Source: Saccharibacillus alkalitolerans
GTDB taxonomy: Bacteria > Bacillota > Bacilli > Paenibacillales > Paenibacillaceae
Direction of reading: 5' to 3'
Length of the DNA stretch: 64,000 nt
Assembly (NCBI RefSeq): GCF_011090185.1
Contig: NZ_JAAFGS010000002.1
Coordinates: 1 to 64,000, forward strand
Part shown: positions 33,426-42,540 of the stretch, one piece after another
How the letters are laid out: each line of letters begins with the position of its first letter
How positions within the stretch are numbered: position 1 is the stretch's first letter
Notes under the pieces: model-generated
What the model saw: only the letters and a program-made list of their open reading frames with translations
Database searches by the model: none
What the model was told of the DNA's origin: nothing
Translations under genes and position numbers: made by a program

Positions 33426-35873
33426 TTAAGCGTGCGCTCCTGCCGGAGCGGGATTGGCGCTCGTCTCCGGTTGACGCACGTCGCGCTCGCGCAGGAAGTA
33501 GAACAGGGTCAACAGCAGGAACGCGACGCCGATCGCCCCCATCAGAATCGTTTGATGCCAGACGACGTCGGCGGCTCCCGTCGAAATGGCGGCCTTGTAG
33601 CCGATTACGGTGTGGGTCATCGGCATCCAAGGATTGAATGCTTTCATCCAATTCGGGATCAATTCCAGCGGGAACGTGCCTGCGCTGGTCGTCAATTGGA
33701 AGATCAACAGCAGCAGCATCATGAACCGGCCCGGATTGTCGAGCCAGGTGACGAACGCCTGAATCATCATCGTAAACGAGAAGCTGGCCACCCACGTGAA
33801 CAGGCAGAACAGCGGCACGCTCTGCACGTCCATCTTCAGCACGAACAGCGTCACGACGACCGCCAAAGCGGACTGCAGCAGGCTCATGCCGAAGAATGAC
33901 AAGAAGCGGCTGACAAACCGGTTCCAGCCTGTCGTCTCGGCGACGGAAGAGCCGCGCAGCGGCACGACCAGCGTCGAGATCAGCGCGCCCACGAACAGGC
34001 CCAGCGACAGGAAGTACGGCGCGAAGCCCGTGCCGTAGTTCGGCACGTCATGATAGACGGTCTCGTTCAGTTCGACCGGGGCGGCGTACATCTGCGCGTT
34101 GGCGTCGCCTTTATTGACGTCGGCGGTCTCTGCCGCCGCCTCGCTCAGCTTGCTCTGCAGCTCGCCGGAACCGTCGGCCAATCGGCCGGCTCCGTCTTGG
34201 AGCTGTCCGGCGCCGTCTTCCAGCTTGCCCGCTCCGTCACGGAGCTTGACCGCTCCCGAAGCCAGCGTGTCGGTGCCCGCGCCGAGCTGCGCGGCGCCCG
34301 AAGCCAGCTCGCCCGCGCCGCTGCCGAGCTTGCCGGCCCCCGCGCTGAGCTGCCGCGCGCCGGAAGCCAGTTCGCCTGCGCCCGCGGACGCCTGGCCGAG
34401 CCCGGCTTCCAATTGAGCGCTGCCCGAGGCCAGTTGTCCCGCGCCGGCACTAAGCGTCCGACCGCCGGCCGCCGCTTCGTCCAGTTTGGCGCCGAACTGC
34501 TTCAGGCCTTCGCCGAGCTGCTTCTGTCCGGCAATCAGGCTGTCCGCTCCGGTTTGAAGCTTCGTGCCCCCCGCGGCAAGCTGCTCCGCGCCGCTCAGCA
34601 TCTGCTGCTGCGCGCCGTCAAGCTTGGCCGCGCCTTCGCTCAGCTTGGCTTGGCCCGCGCTAAGTTCTCCGCTGCCGGCCGCGACCGCCTGGGCGGCTGC
34701 CAGCAGTTTTTGCGCGTCCGGACTCTGCGCCAGCTGCGGCGATGCCTGGAGCAGATGTTCCAGCCCGTCGGCTACGCCCTGCGCTCCCGCATTCAGCTGC
34801 TGGCTCGCCTGGCTCGAAGCGGCAAGTCCGTCTTTGAGCTGCGCGCTGCCGGCCGCGCTTTGTTTAAGCGCATCCCGCAGGCTGCCGACTCCGCCCGCCG
34901 CTTGTCCGATGCCGGCCTGCAGCTGCACCGCGCCTTCGGTCAGGCCGGCCGCTCCGGCTTCGATCTTGCCGTGCGCATCGGACAGCTGGCCGAGACCTCC
35001 CGCCAGCTTGCCGGCTCCGGTCTGCAGCGAACCCGCTCCGGTCTTCAGCTGCGCGGCGCCGTTTTGAAGCTTGCTCTGTCCGCTTTGCAGGCTGACCGCC
35101 CCGGCGGCCAGCTTGTCCAGATTCTCCTGCAGCGTCGCCGCTCCGTTTTGAAGCTGAAGCGTGCCGTTTTGAAGCTTGCCGGCTCCCTCTTTCAAAGCGA
35201 CGGCACCGTCTCCGGCTTGAACCAGCCCATCCTTCAACTGCGAAGCGCCGTCTTTCAATTCACCGGCTCCACTGCCCAGGTCGCCGGCTCCGTCTTTCAG
35301 CTTGCCCGCTCCCTCGCCGGCATCACCGAATCCTTCCGAAATCGTGTCGAGTTTGGCGAACAGCTTTTCGGTATACGTTTTGGTGACCGCTTCGGATACT
35401 TTGCCTTTGATTTCCTTCATGGCCGTTTCGCCGATTTGGCCGGCCAGGAAGTTATACCCTTTGTTCGGCGAAAATTCGATCTCCGCCGTCTGCGGCTGCT
35501 TGTCCAGGACCGTCGTCGCTTTCCGCGAAAAGTCTGCCGGAACGGTGATCCGCATATAATACGTTTCGTCTTCCAGACCGCGGGCGGCGGTGTCCGCATC
35601 GACGAACTGCCAATCGAACGAACCGTCCTTTTTCAATTCGTCGATCAGATCCTGTCCCGCTTGCAGCGTCTCTCCGTCATACTGCGCTCCCTGATCGAGG
35701 TTGACGACCGCGACCGGAATTTCGTCCATTTTACCGTAAGGATCCCAGAATGCCGTCAGGAACAGCCCGCTGTACAGTACGGGAATGAACAGAACGACGA
35801 CGATCGGAATCAGAATCTTCGGATTTTTCAAATGAGTCTTCAAATCGCTGAAAAATACGCCTAAAGATTTCAA
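33426..35873 (-). CDS. YhgE/Pip-domain membrane protein with long pseudo-heptad repeat
   Basis: This 815-residue protein has the ABC-2-permease-like topology of the YhgE/Pip family. One N-terminal membrane segment (about 20-42) is followed by an extracytoplasmic region and a C-terminal bundle of about five segments (from about residue 625). Residues about 190-605 are a long run of heptad-like units of the type LxxGAxx, for example LKDGAGDLGSGAGELKDGA. This predicts a long amphipathic stalk outside the membrane. The start is TTG with GGGGAGAG upstream. The upstream TetR gene on the same strand and the dyad between them suggest local repression. Relatives include phage infection protein and type VII secretion-linked EsaA; the function here is unknown. 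Confidence 0.9.
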   Translation of the reverse strand: MKSLGVFFSDLKTHLKNPKILIPIVVVLFIPVLYSGLFLTAFWDPYGKMDEIPVAVVNLDQGAQYDGETLQAGQDLIDELKKDGSFDWQFVDADTAARGLEDETYYMRITVPADFSRKATTVLDKQPQTAEIEFSPNKGYNFLAGQIGETAMKEIKGKVSEAVTKTYTEKLFAKLDTISEGFGDAGEGAGKLKDGAGDLGSGAGELKDGASQLKDGLVQAGDGAVALKEGAGKLQNGTLQLQNGAATLQENLDKLAAGAVSLQSGQSKLQNGAAQLKTGAGSLQTGAGKLAGGLGQLSDAHGKIEAGAAGLTEGAVQLQAGIGQAAGGVGSLRDALKQSAAGSAQLKDGLAASSQASQQLNAGAQGVADGLEHLLQASPQLAQSPDAQKLLAAAQAVAAGSGELSAGQAKLSEGAAKLDGAQQQMLSGAEQLAAGGTKLQTGADSLIAGQKQLGEGLKQFGAKLDEAAAGGRTLSAGAGQLASGSAQLEAGLGQASAGAGELASGARQLSAGAGKLGSGAGELASGAAQLGAGTDTLASGAVKLRDGAGKLEDGAGQLQDGAGRLADGSGELQSKLSEAAAETADVNKGDANAQMYAAPVELNETVYHDVPNYGTGFAPYFLSLGLFVGALISTLVVPLRGSSVAETTGWNRFVSRFLSFFGMSLLQSALAVVVTLFVLKMDVQSVPLFCLFTWVASFSFTMMIQAFVTWLDNPGRFMMLLLLIFQLTTSAGTFPLELIPNWMKAFNPWMPMTHTVIGYKAAISTGAADVVWHQTILMGAIGVAFLLLTLFYFLRERDVRQPETSANPAPAGAHA

Positions 35874-35925
35874 TTTGTTTCTCTCCCCGATTTCATTCTT
35901 TTTTTATCCAGCCTTTTTCGGACCG

Positions 35926-35952
35926 AATGACTAATTCGATCATTTAGTCATT
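35926..35952 (-). promoter_or_regulatory. Perfect dyad operator upstream of the YhgE/Pip gene
   Basis: AATGACTAA and TTAGTCATT, separated by nine bases, form a perfect inverted repeat between the TetR gene and the YhgE gene. Related half sites (TTTGACTAA and CGGTCATTCGGTCA, 36618-36648) lie upstream of the TetR gene itself, so both genes probably answer to this TetR. Confidence 0.6.
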
Positions 35953-35957
35953 TTAGA

Positions 35958-35995
35958 GCAAAAAAACGGCCCGCTTTTCAGCAGGCCCGTCGCCT
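35958..35995 (-). terminator. Possible terminator after the TetR gene
   Basis: On the minus strand ACG-GCC-GCT and AGC-GGC-CGT blocks pair around GAAA with small mismatches and are followed by TTTTTTT. Confidence 0.6.
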
Positions 35996-36007
35996 TCGAA
36001 TCCCGTT

Positions 36008-36589
36008 TCAGGGCGCGGCGGTAAAACCTTCCGTCAAAAAAGTGAACATGTGGCGCTTCAGTTCTTCCTTCGACATCGGCGGATGATGCATCTCCCACTC
36101 GCCGGTCAGCGCGATAAACAGCTTCAGCATGCCGAATGCGATCACCTCGGCGCTGCCTTCGCGGATCGCGCCCTTGTCCATCGATTCGCGGATGACGCGT
36201 TCGAGAAACTCCAGTACGACGCTCTCCACCTTGAATAGCGCGGCCTTCGCCTGGGGCGTGCCGATGTCCCGAAGTTCCTGCGACAGCTTCAGGAATAATT
36301 CATGCTCTTCGCGGAACTCCAGAATGGCATCGAGCGCCTGGTAGGCATTTTCGAAAAACGGGCGCTCCGCATGAATTTCCGCCTCCGCTTTGCGCCGCAG
36401 CTCCCGGATGGCGCCCAGCAGAATTTCGTCGAACAGCTCTTCCTTGTTTTCAAAAAAAGTATAGATGGTCCCTTTGCCCACGTTGGCAATCTTCGCAACC
36501 TGGTCCATCGTGGTCGCTTTGTACCCGAACAGCGAGAACGACTGGGCAGCCGCATGCAGCACCTGCTCGCGGCGGTCGACGACAGCCAT
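36008..36589 (-). CDS. TetR-family transcriptional regulator
   Basis: This 193-residue repressor has the TetR helix-turn-helix (residues 7-55, TMDQVAKIANVGKGTIYTFFENKEELF) and a helical ligand domain. It is located directly upstream of the YhgE/Pip gene, and related dyad or half sites occur before both genes. Autoregulation and control of the membrane protein are the simplest reading. The ligand is unknown. Confidence 0.93.
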   Translation of the reverse strand: MAVVDRREQVLHAAAQSFSLFGYKATTMDQVAKIANVGKGTIYTFFENKEELFDEILLGAIRELRRKAEAEIHAERPFFENAYQALDAILEFREEHELFLKLSQELRDIGTPQAKAALFKVESVVLEFLERVIRESMDKGAIREGSAEVIAFGMLKLFIALTGEWEMHHPPMSKEELKRHMFTFLTEGFTAAP

Positions 36590-36712
36590 ACTCCCCCTCC
36601 TCTTTTTGTCTGTATTTTGACTAAAATTACAAAACGGTCATTCGGTCAATTTCAATTTATCATACCGTCCCGGGGATGGCAAGACATTTATCCGCCTTCC
36701 TTCGCCGGGTTT

Positions 36713-36750
36713 AAAAAAGGTCCTTCCCGCTGCTGCGGAAAGGACCGGCT
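36713..36750 (-). terminator. Terminator after the UPF0173 gene
   Basis: On the minus strand GGTCCTTTCCGC and GCGGGAAGGACC pair with one mismatch around a four-base loop and are followed by TTTTTTAAA. Confidence 0.85.
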
Positions 36751-36835
36751 GCCCGCGGACAAGCCGCAGCGTTCGGATGGAGAGACGTCATTCCGCGAAT
36801 CCGCGCGATTTCTCGAACGAACCGCCCCGTTTCTT

Positions 36836-37519
36836 TTAGACTTCGACGCTTTCCCGGTTGTTCAACGCGATGCCTTCAATGCCGTCTTCCTTCAAACGCT
36901 CGCAGAACGATTCCGCGTCCTGCTCGATCGCCGGGAACGTATTATAATGCAGCGGCAGCACTTTCGGCGCTCCGACCCACTTGGCCGCGATCCGCGCGTC
37001 TTCGGGTCCCATCGTGAAAAAGTCGCCGATCGGCAGCGCCGCGATATCGATCTTGTTCAGTTCGCCGATGATCTTCATGTCGCCGAACAGCGCCGTGTCG
37101 CCGGCATGATACAGCGTCTTTCCGCCCATGGTCAGCAGAATGCCCGCCGGTTCGCCTCCGTAGATGACTTTGTCGTCCACCGTCAGCGAGGAGCTGTGGA
37201 ACGCCAGCGTATACTTGACCTTAAAACCGTCGAATTGATGCGAGCCTCCGATGTTCATGCCGACCGTCTTCACGCCCTGTTCCATGCAGTAATTCGCAAG
37301 TTCCACGGGAGCGACCACGGGACAATCGTTGGCTTTGGCGATTCCGATCGTGTCGCCGAAATGGTCGTTGTGCGCGTGCGTCAGCAGCACGGCGTCCACC
37401 TTGATGTCGGCGGGTTTCACTCCGGAATTCGGATTGCCGGTCAGGAACGGATCGATGATGACGGACTTGCCCCCGCCTTCCACCAACAGCGCGGAGTGAC
37501 CGAGATAGGTAATTTTCAT
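36836..37519 (-). CDS. UPF0173 metal-dependent hydrolase (MBL fold)
   Basis: This 227-residue MBL-fold protein is of the UPF0173/YtkL type. Metal ligands are visible in LLTHAHNDHFGD (His48, His50, Asp52, His53), with YHAGDTALFGDM near residue 136 and LPLHYNTFPAIEQD near the C terminus. The start MKITYLGHSALLVE is typical. It is monocistronic. The biological substrate of this widespread family is not established, and no neighbour hints at one. Confidence 0.93.
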   Translation of the reverse strand: MKITYLGHSALLVEGGGKSVIIDPFLTGNPNSGVKPADIKVDAVLLTHAHNDHFGDTIGIAKANDCPVVAPVELANYCMEQGVKTVGMNIGGSHQFDGFKVKYTLAFHSSSLTVDDKVIYGGEPAGILLTMGGKTLYHAGDTALFGDMKIIGELNKIDIAALPIGDFFTMGPEDARIAAKWVGAPKVLPLHYNTFPAIEQDAESFCERLKEDGIEGIALNNRESVEV

Positions 37520-37703
37520 AGACGAAATGCTCCCTTCGCGTTCGAATTGACCTGCTTGGAATTTCCCGCACCGCTGTATCCGAAATCGGACGCAGGGATG
37601 CCGTTATCCTCAGGGGATCAGGTATATACGATTTTCACTTCATCATTATAACGCGTGAAAAGTATGTATACCAAATTCGTATTCGCTTCGCCAGAGATGC
37701 CGG

Positions 37704-38669
37704 TTATTTAAAAAACGTATGATGCCCGATCTTTTTGACAGGCGTGCGCGTATTCGGAATCGTCATGTCCGTCGCCAGTTCCATGGACACGAAATAATAC
37801 GTGTCGTCCGTCACTTCCTTGCGGCCGTTCAGCGCTTCGGCTGCGGCTTTAACGGAGTCTTCGGATGGCACGACGCGATCGAAACGGCCGTTCTGCACAG
37901 GGGAAAACTGATATCTTTGATAAATGACGTCGCGAATCGTATCCGGATAATTGGCAGACCGGAGCCGGTTCAGCACAACGTTGGCGACCGCTACTTTGCC
38001 CGCGTAAGGTTCGCCTTCCGCTTCCGCCATGACGATGCGTTCCAGCAAAAGAAGGTCTTCTTTGGACAGAGCGTAAGACCAGGTCGCTTGAGAAGCCTGA
38101 TCCTGGCTGAGCAGCGCGGTCTGTGTGAAAAACAATTTTTTTGGGGGAGTATGGGATGTTGCCGCTTCCTTGACGATGGCCTGTCGAGCCGGAGCCGAAT
38201 CTTCTTTTTTTCGATCGGCTTGTGCTGCGGATGCGGACTTTTGATTTTTTTGAGCGGAAACGGTCGTGGACGCAGCCGTTTGCTTGTCGCTCTTGTGCTG
38301 CTTGGAGACGTTCGAAGAAGTCTCGCTTTGAGCGGTTTTGGAAGAAGCTGTTGTTTTTGTTTCGGGATTTTTTTTGATCACGGTTTTGGCTTTGACGGCC
38401 GGCTGGCGCTCTTCCTGCTGCTTGTCCGCCGAAGAGATTTGCTGCGTCTCTTCCTGCTGCGTCCAAGCGGCGGTCCTTGCTATGAATTCGGGATGAAGCA
38501 CTTCATCGAAAACGACGTCGGTCAGTTCGCAGGCCCCCATGCCGGCGCTTGCCGATTCCGCGTAAGACGGACGAACGCCGTTCGAAGCCCACACGGTTCC
38601 TGCACAAATGAAAATCAAGATCACACCGACAAGCAGCACGACCCAACGATTATTTTTGAGTTGTTCCAT
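37704..38669 (-). CDS. SleB-like cell wall hydrolase
   Basis: This 321-residue secreted or membrane-anchored protein has an N-terminal hydrophobic segment (residues 8-28). A long Lys/Ser/Thr/Gln-rich linker (about 75-170) leads to a C-terminal Hydrolase_2 (SleB) domain (about 205-321) with the catalytic glutamate region IVMAEAEGEPYAGKVAVANVVLNR. Such enzymes are lytic transglycosylases acting on cortex or vegetative peptidoglycan. It has no ypeB neighbour, so a CwlJ/SleB germination role is less certain than general wall turnover. Confidence 0.9.
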   Translation of the reverse strand: MEQLKNNRWVVLLVGVILIFICAGTVWASNGVRPSYAESASAGMGACELTDVVFDEVLHPEFIARTAAWTQQEETQQISSADKQQEERQPAVKAKTVIKKNPETKTTASSKTAQSETSSNVSKQHKSDKQTAASTTVSAQKNQKSASAAQADRKKEDSAPARQAIVKEAATSHTPPKKLFFTQTALLSQDQASQATWSYALSKEDLLLLERIVMAEAEGEPYAGKVAVANVVLNRLRSANYPDTIRDVIYQRYQFSPVQNGRFDRVVPSEDSVKAAAEALNGRKEVTDDTYYFVSMELATDMTIPNTRTPVKKIGHHTFFK

Positions 38670-39245
38670 ATTATCCTCCTAGCTCTCGGCATACTCCCTT
38701 CCTATGTAACCGTTCCAATGCGATTTGAATCCGCATTTTGCCGAAAGCATGTTCGCTTTTTTTGGTAATACTCATACAAGGAAGGGTCGATCTAAAAAAT
38801 GCACAAACGCTATTATATCGCAAAACGCGATTTTTTTCACCTTTTTTCATAAACGTTCTCTTTGCTCCCCCTTTTTCAAGCGTGTTCAAACGCGCGAATC
38901 TTCGACTTTTTCATCCTGAAAAATCGGCAGTTTTGCCTCAACCGCGCGGTTTTCCGCTATGATCGTTCTTTATTGTGCACACCTTGCAAAAATTTCGGGC
39001 AGCAAGTCGGCCGGCCCGTCTCCTTTCGGTATTTTTCTGGAATTTTTATCCACGTATACTCGCGCGTCTTACGGAATTTTTCGGCCGATTTTTCAGCCTC
39101 GCTTGTATACTTTGGATTTATTTGTAACGTAATTTTTTCGTTTTTTTTGCCCGGCGGCCAAAATCTTCTTCTTTTCCGGTAATCCATAGCAAAAGATTTT
39201 GCGAACGTTATAATAGAAGGGAGAATTATTGAGAGGAGCTCCTGG
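38670..39245. other. AT-rich intergenic region without a supported gene
   Basis: About 575 bp, markedly richer in T runs than the flanking genes, separates two divergent genes. Short open frames lack ribosome sites. A TATAAT at about 39209-39214 and a GAGAGGAG site at 39232-39239 belong to the following sigma-factor gene. Confidence 0.5.
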
Positions 39246-39824
39246 ATGAATGAACAAGCGGAAGACCTGCAGCTGATCGGACGAATTGCCGATCGGGATG
39301 CGGGAGCACTCGAGCATTTATACGACATTTACGAACGGCCTGTTTACGCTTTCGCTTACCGGCTGCTGAACGATGCAATGGCGGCCGAAGAAGCCGTACA
39401 GGAGCTGTTCCTGCGCATTTGGAACAACGCGGAGCGTTACGACGCTTCCCACGGCAAGCTGTCGACCTGGATGTTCGCGCTGACGCGCAATATTTCGATC
39501 GATATGCTCCGGCGGAGAAGCGCCCGGGCTGCCGCCGTTCCGGTCGAAGACGAACATCTGAACGCCGTGCTGGACGAGACGGCCGATACGGAGCTCACCG
39601 TGGAGCGGACGCTGGAGGGGGAAACGGTCCGGGCCGCGCTGCATGAACTCGGCGAAGAACAACAACAGGTCATCGACCTGATCTACTACAAGGGACTGAC
39701 GCAGCAGGAAGTATCCGACCGCTGCGCCATCCCGCTCGGGACGGTCAAGAGCCGGGTAAGGCTCGCACTGCGGCAGCTGCACAAGCGGCTTGCGGGAATG
39801 GAAAGGGGGGAATCGCAGGCATGA
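39246..39824 (+). CDS. ECF-type RNA polymerase sigma factor
   Basis: This 192-residue sigma factor has region 2 (about residues 22-92; PVYAFAYRLLNDAMAAEEAVQELFLRIW and LSTWMFALTRNISIDMLRRR) and region 4 (about 125-180; VIDLIYYKGLTQQEVSDRCAIPLGTVKSRVR). It resembles the SigK-like ECF group. The anti-sigma gene overlaps its end by four bases (ATGA), so the two proteins are made together. The regulon cannot be read from this locus, and I found no clear autoregulatory ECF promoter upstream. Confidence 0.94.
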   Translation: MNEQAEDLQLIGRIADRDAGALEHLYDIYERPVYAFAYRLLNDAMAAEEAVQELFLRIWNNAERYDASHGKLSTWMFALTRNISIDMLRRRSARAAAVPVEDEHLNAVLDETADTELTVERTLEGETVRAALHELGEEQQQVIDLIYYKGLTQQEVSDRCAIPLGTVKSRVRLALRQLHKRLAGMERGESQA

Positions 39825-40951
39825 ACGAACCTAATAAATCTATGGCGGGCTGGGCGGAAGCTTATGTGCTCGGCGGATTGGAAGAGGCGGAAAAAGCCGA
39901 ATACGAAGCTTATCTGTGGGAAAGCGCCGACGAACGGCAGCTCGTCGCCGAGCTGCAGGACACGGCAGGCATGCTGGCTCTGGCCGTCGGTCCGGCCGCT
40001 CCCCCGGCCGGAATGAAGAAGAGAATTCTGGCGAACGTGTTGGCAGACGCGAGCGTATCGCCTCGTCAGAAGGACGCGGCAGACACGGCGGACGCAAGAA
40101 CCGAACAGTCCTTGCAGAACCCGGAAGAGCTGCTCGAGCAGGCTCGGCAGACGATCGAAGCCGAAGAAGCCCGGCGGATCGCGGAAGAGCGCGGAGGCAT
40201 CGGCAGGATCGGAACGCCGGAAGAGCCGGCCGCCAGCGTAACGCACGGCGGAAGCGAAGACAAATCCGCGGAATCAATCGGCGCTGCCGCGGCGGCGGCC
40301 GAGTCCCATACGGCGGAGCGGGACCGCATCCCCGCATCCGGCGAATCGGCGCTGCCGAAAAGCGGGACGGCCCCTATCGGCCGACCGTCGGCCGCGCAGG
40401 CCGAAACGACGCGCCGTGCCGCGCGGGCGCGCGGGACGCGGGGCTTATGGGCCGGTACGGCCGCGGTTATGGCCGCAGCGGCGATCATGCTGGGCATCTA
40501 CTCGGGCCAGCTGCGCGGCGAGTTGAACGACATGCGATCGGACATGACCGCGATGCAGCAGCGCACGTCGGACATGGAGCGGCAGCTGGCCGCGGCGGCC
40601 CAGCCTGCCGTCGGCGCCCAGGTCGCCCGGACCGTGCCTCTCGTCGGCAGCGAAGACGATCCGAACGCCAGCGGCATGGCCGCGATGGTGAAAGACGATA
40701 CCGGCATGCACCTGGTTGTCCAAGCGAACGACCTGCCGGATTTGAGCGGCAGCGAAGCTTATCAGGTGTGGCTGATCAAGGACGACCGGCCGATCAACGC
40801 GGGCACTTTCCAATCGGGCAACGGCATCGGGGCTTTGTCCTACACGATGCAGCCGGACGATTACGATATGGTGGCCATTACGCTGGAGCCGGACGCCGAA
40901 GGCGAGCAGCCGCGGGGCCGCATGGTCTTGATGGGCGCGCTGAACGGCTGA
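39821..40951 (+). CDS. RskA-family anti-sigma factor
   Basis: This 376-residue protein has a cytoplasmic anti-sigma part (residues 1-75; WAEAYVLGGLEEAEKAEYEAYL), a very long Ala/Glu-rich linker (about 80-205), one membrane helix (about 207-227) and an extracytoplasmic RskA domain (about 280-376; DLSGSEAYQVWLIKDDRPINAGTF). It should hold the overlapping ECF sigma factor at the membrane until a signal triggers proteolysis. The linker is much longer than in typical RskA proteins. Confidence 0.9.
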   Translation: MNEPNKSMAGWAEAYVLGGLEEAEKAEYEAYLWESADERQLVAELQDTAGMLALAVGPAAPPAGMKKRILANVLADASVSPRQKDAADTADARTEQSLQNPEELLEQARQTIEAEEARRIAEERGGIGRIGTPEEPAASVTHGGSEDKSAESIGAAAAAAESHTAERDRIPASGESALPKSGTAPIGRPSAAQAETTRRAARARGTRGLWAGTAAVMAAAAIMLGIYSGQLRGELNDMRSDMTAMQQRTSDMERQLAAAAQPAVGAQVARTVPLVGSEDDPNASGMAAMVKDDTGMHLVVQANDLPDLSGSEAYQVWLIKDDRPINAGTFQSGNGIGALSYTMQPDDYDMVAITLEPDAEGEQPRGRMVLMGALNG

Positions 40952-41002
40952 ACCGAAGCGTCAACCGATAAAATACGGCCGATCCGGTTCGGCCGCAACC
41001 GC

Positions 41003-41042
41003 AAAGACCTTGAACTTTTCTTCCGAAAAGTTCAAGGTCTTT
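41003..41042 (+). terminator. Strong terminator after the sigma/anti-sigma pair
   Basis: A perfect 17-bp stem (AAAGACCTTGAACTTTT and its complement) with a short loop ends in GTCTTTCTTCG. The AT-rich stretch that follows holds the promoter region of the next gene. Confidence 0.9.
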
Positions 41043-41168
41043 CTTCGTTTATTCTTTTTTAATTAATAAATAAATTCCATTATTTATAAAAATAATTATT
41101 GATTATCATTTTATATCCTGTTAGTTTCTAGTTGCGGCGCAAACAGGCCGCGGAGAGGAATAGAAGAA

Positions 41169-41630
41169 ATGGAATTTAAGATTGAAACGCTTCAACCGGT
41201 CCGAATCGTCTATGTACGGCGCAGGGGCGTCTACGGGCCGGAAAACGCGAAGGCTATGGAGCAGTTGAAAGCGTGGGCGCGAGAACGCGGGCTGCTGACC
41301 GAAGCCGCGGTCCTGTACGGAATGCCTCTTGACCATCCTCAAGCCGTGTCTGCCGAACAATGCCGCTACGATGCCTGTATCGTCACCGGGGAGCCGATCG
41401 GAGCCGAGGAGGGCGTCTTCGAACGCCGCTTTGAAGGCGGAACCTACGCCGTGTTCCGAGTCCCACACACGGCCGAGGGCATGCAAGCCGCTTGGGCAGC
41501 CGCTTTTCCCGCACTGCAAAAAGCCGGCTGTCGTCTATCCGATCAGCCGGCTGTCGAGCGGTATGCCGGAACGCAGCTGCTGCAAGGATTTTGCGAGCTC
41601 TGCGTTCCGATCGAAGCCGACGGGGTCTGA
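41169..41630 (+). CDS. GyrI-like / AraC effector-binding domain protein
   Basis: This 153-residue stand-alone GyrI-like small-molecule-binding domain includes RIVYVRRRGVYGPENAKAMEQLKAW near the start and EGGTYAVFRVPHTAEGMQAAWAAAF near residue 90. Relatives bind hydrophobic or cationic compounds or modulate DNA gyrase (SbmC). There is no DNA-binding domain and no operon partner. Confidence 0.85.
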   Translation: MEFKIETLQPVRIVYVRRRGVYGPENAKAMEQLKAWARERGLLTEAAVLYGMPLDHPQAVSAEQCRYDACIVTGEPIGAEEGVFERRFEGGTYAVFRVPHTAEGMQAAWAAAFPALQKAGCRLSDQPAVERYAGTQLLQGFCELCVPIEADGV

Positions 41631-41797
41631 CCGGCCCGGATCAAAAGGGCAAAAAGGCGGGTTGGCCCGCTGGCAGAAGCGGAAGCGGTTCCCTGCGCTA
41701 CGTACGCTTTGTCATCGGCCTTAAAACGAAAGCTTCGGCTCTTTCGCGGAGCGAACGCCCTCCCGCCCGTCAGGGCGTCGGCATGCCGCTCCCCCGC

Positions 41798-42436
41798 TCA
41801 GCCCTCGCCGAGCGGAAACTCGGCAATCCGTTCGTACATCGGACGCCGATGCATATGCGTCCGGTACAGCACCGCCCGGTCCGCGATCCCGGCGGATACG
41901 GCCGGAGCCGTCTCCAGCAGCGACGGCTCGAAAGGACGCCGTCCCGCCGCATACTTGCGGGCCAGCGTCGCATGCGCGCGGAAGCTACGCTTCTCCGGCG
42001 CAAAGCCGAGCGGCGCCAGCGCCGCTTCCGCCGCCGCGGCCAGGCGGCTCAGCGCCGCCGAGCCCTCGTCCGGCTCGGCGAACAGCACCCGCGGCGCTTC
42101 GGGCAGCCCGAAGGTGCCTGCGCCGTTCAAAGTCAGCGCGAACGGCGTCTCGCGCCTAAAAGCTTCGCGCAGCGCGGCCTCGATCGCCGGGATGCGATCC
42201 TTCTCCACGTCGCCCAGGAACTTGAGCGTGAAATGAACGTCGCGCGGATCCGTCCGGCGGCGGAAGCTCTCCGCTCCGTAAGCCGATTCGATCCACTCGG
42301 CGAGCACGGCCGCCGCTTGTTCTCCGACCGGTACCGCGGCGAAAATCCGCGGCCGGCTCTCTTCGTTCGGACCGGGGCTCCGCCGGTCCGTTTCGGCTTG
42401 CGGACCGGCAGTCTTCGAAGCCGGATCGGTATTCAT
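41798..42436 (-). CDS. thpR: RNA 2',3'-cyclic phosphodiesterase ThpR
   Basis: This 2H phosphoesterase of about 212 residues carries both catalytic HxTx motifs, HFTLKF (near residue 70) and HATLAR (near residue 160), spaced as in ThpR/LigT. A Pro/Glu-rich tail of about 30 residues precedes the RIFAAVPV start of the domain. The second ATG was chosen because AAAGGGG lies seven bases upstream of it. The physiological RNA substrate is unknown. Confidence 0.93.
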   Translation of the reverse strand: MNTDPASKTAGPQAETDRRSPGPNEESRPRIFAAVPVGEQAAAVLAEWIESAYGAESFRRRTDPRDVHFTLKFLGDVEKDRIPAIEAALREAFRRETPFALTLNGAGTFGLPEAPRVLFAEPDEGSAALSRLAAAAEAALAPLGFAPEKRSFRAHATLARKYAAGRRPFEPSLLETAPAVSAGIADRAVLYRTHMHRRPMYERIAEFPLGEG

Positions 42437-42540
42437 GCGCATTCCCCTTTCTTTGACGCAGGCTTAACGGGAAGCTCGGACGGCCTGTCCCGAGAAAAGG
42501 TACTTTCCGCCGGAATGTCCGCGTTCCCGGATACCCGCGT

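Noticed and set aside
34050-35864. A 604-codon plus-strand frame across the YhgE repeat
   Set aside because: The apparent leucine- and arginine-rich repeats are the complement of the LxxGAxx-coding DNA; the minus-strand protein has the membrane topology and ribosome site.
38671-38889. A 72-codon minus-strand gene in the AT-rich gap
   Set aside because: It has no ribosome site and no similarity that I recognise, and it overlaps the probable promoter region of the SleB-like gene.
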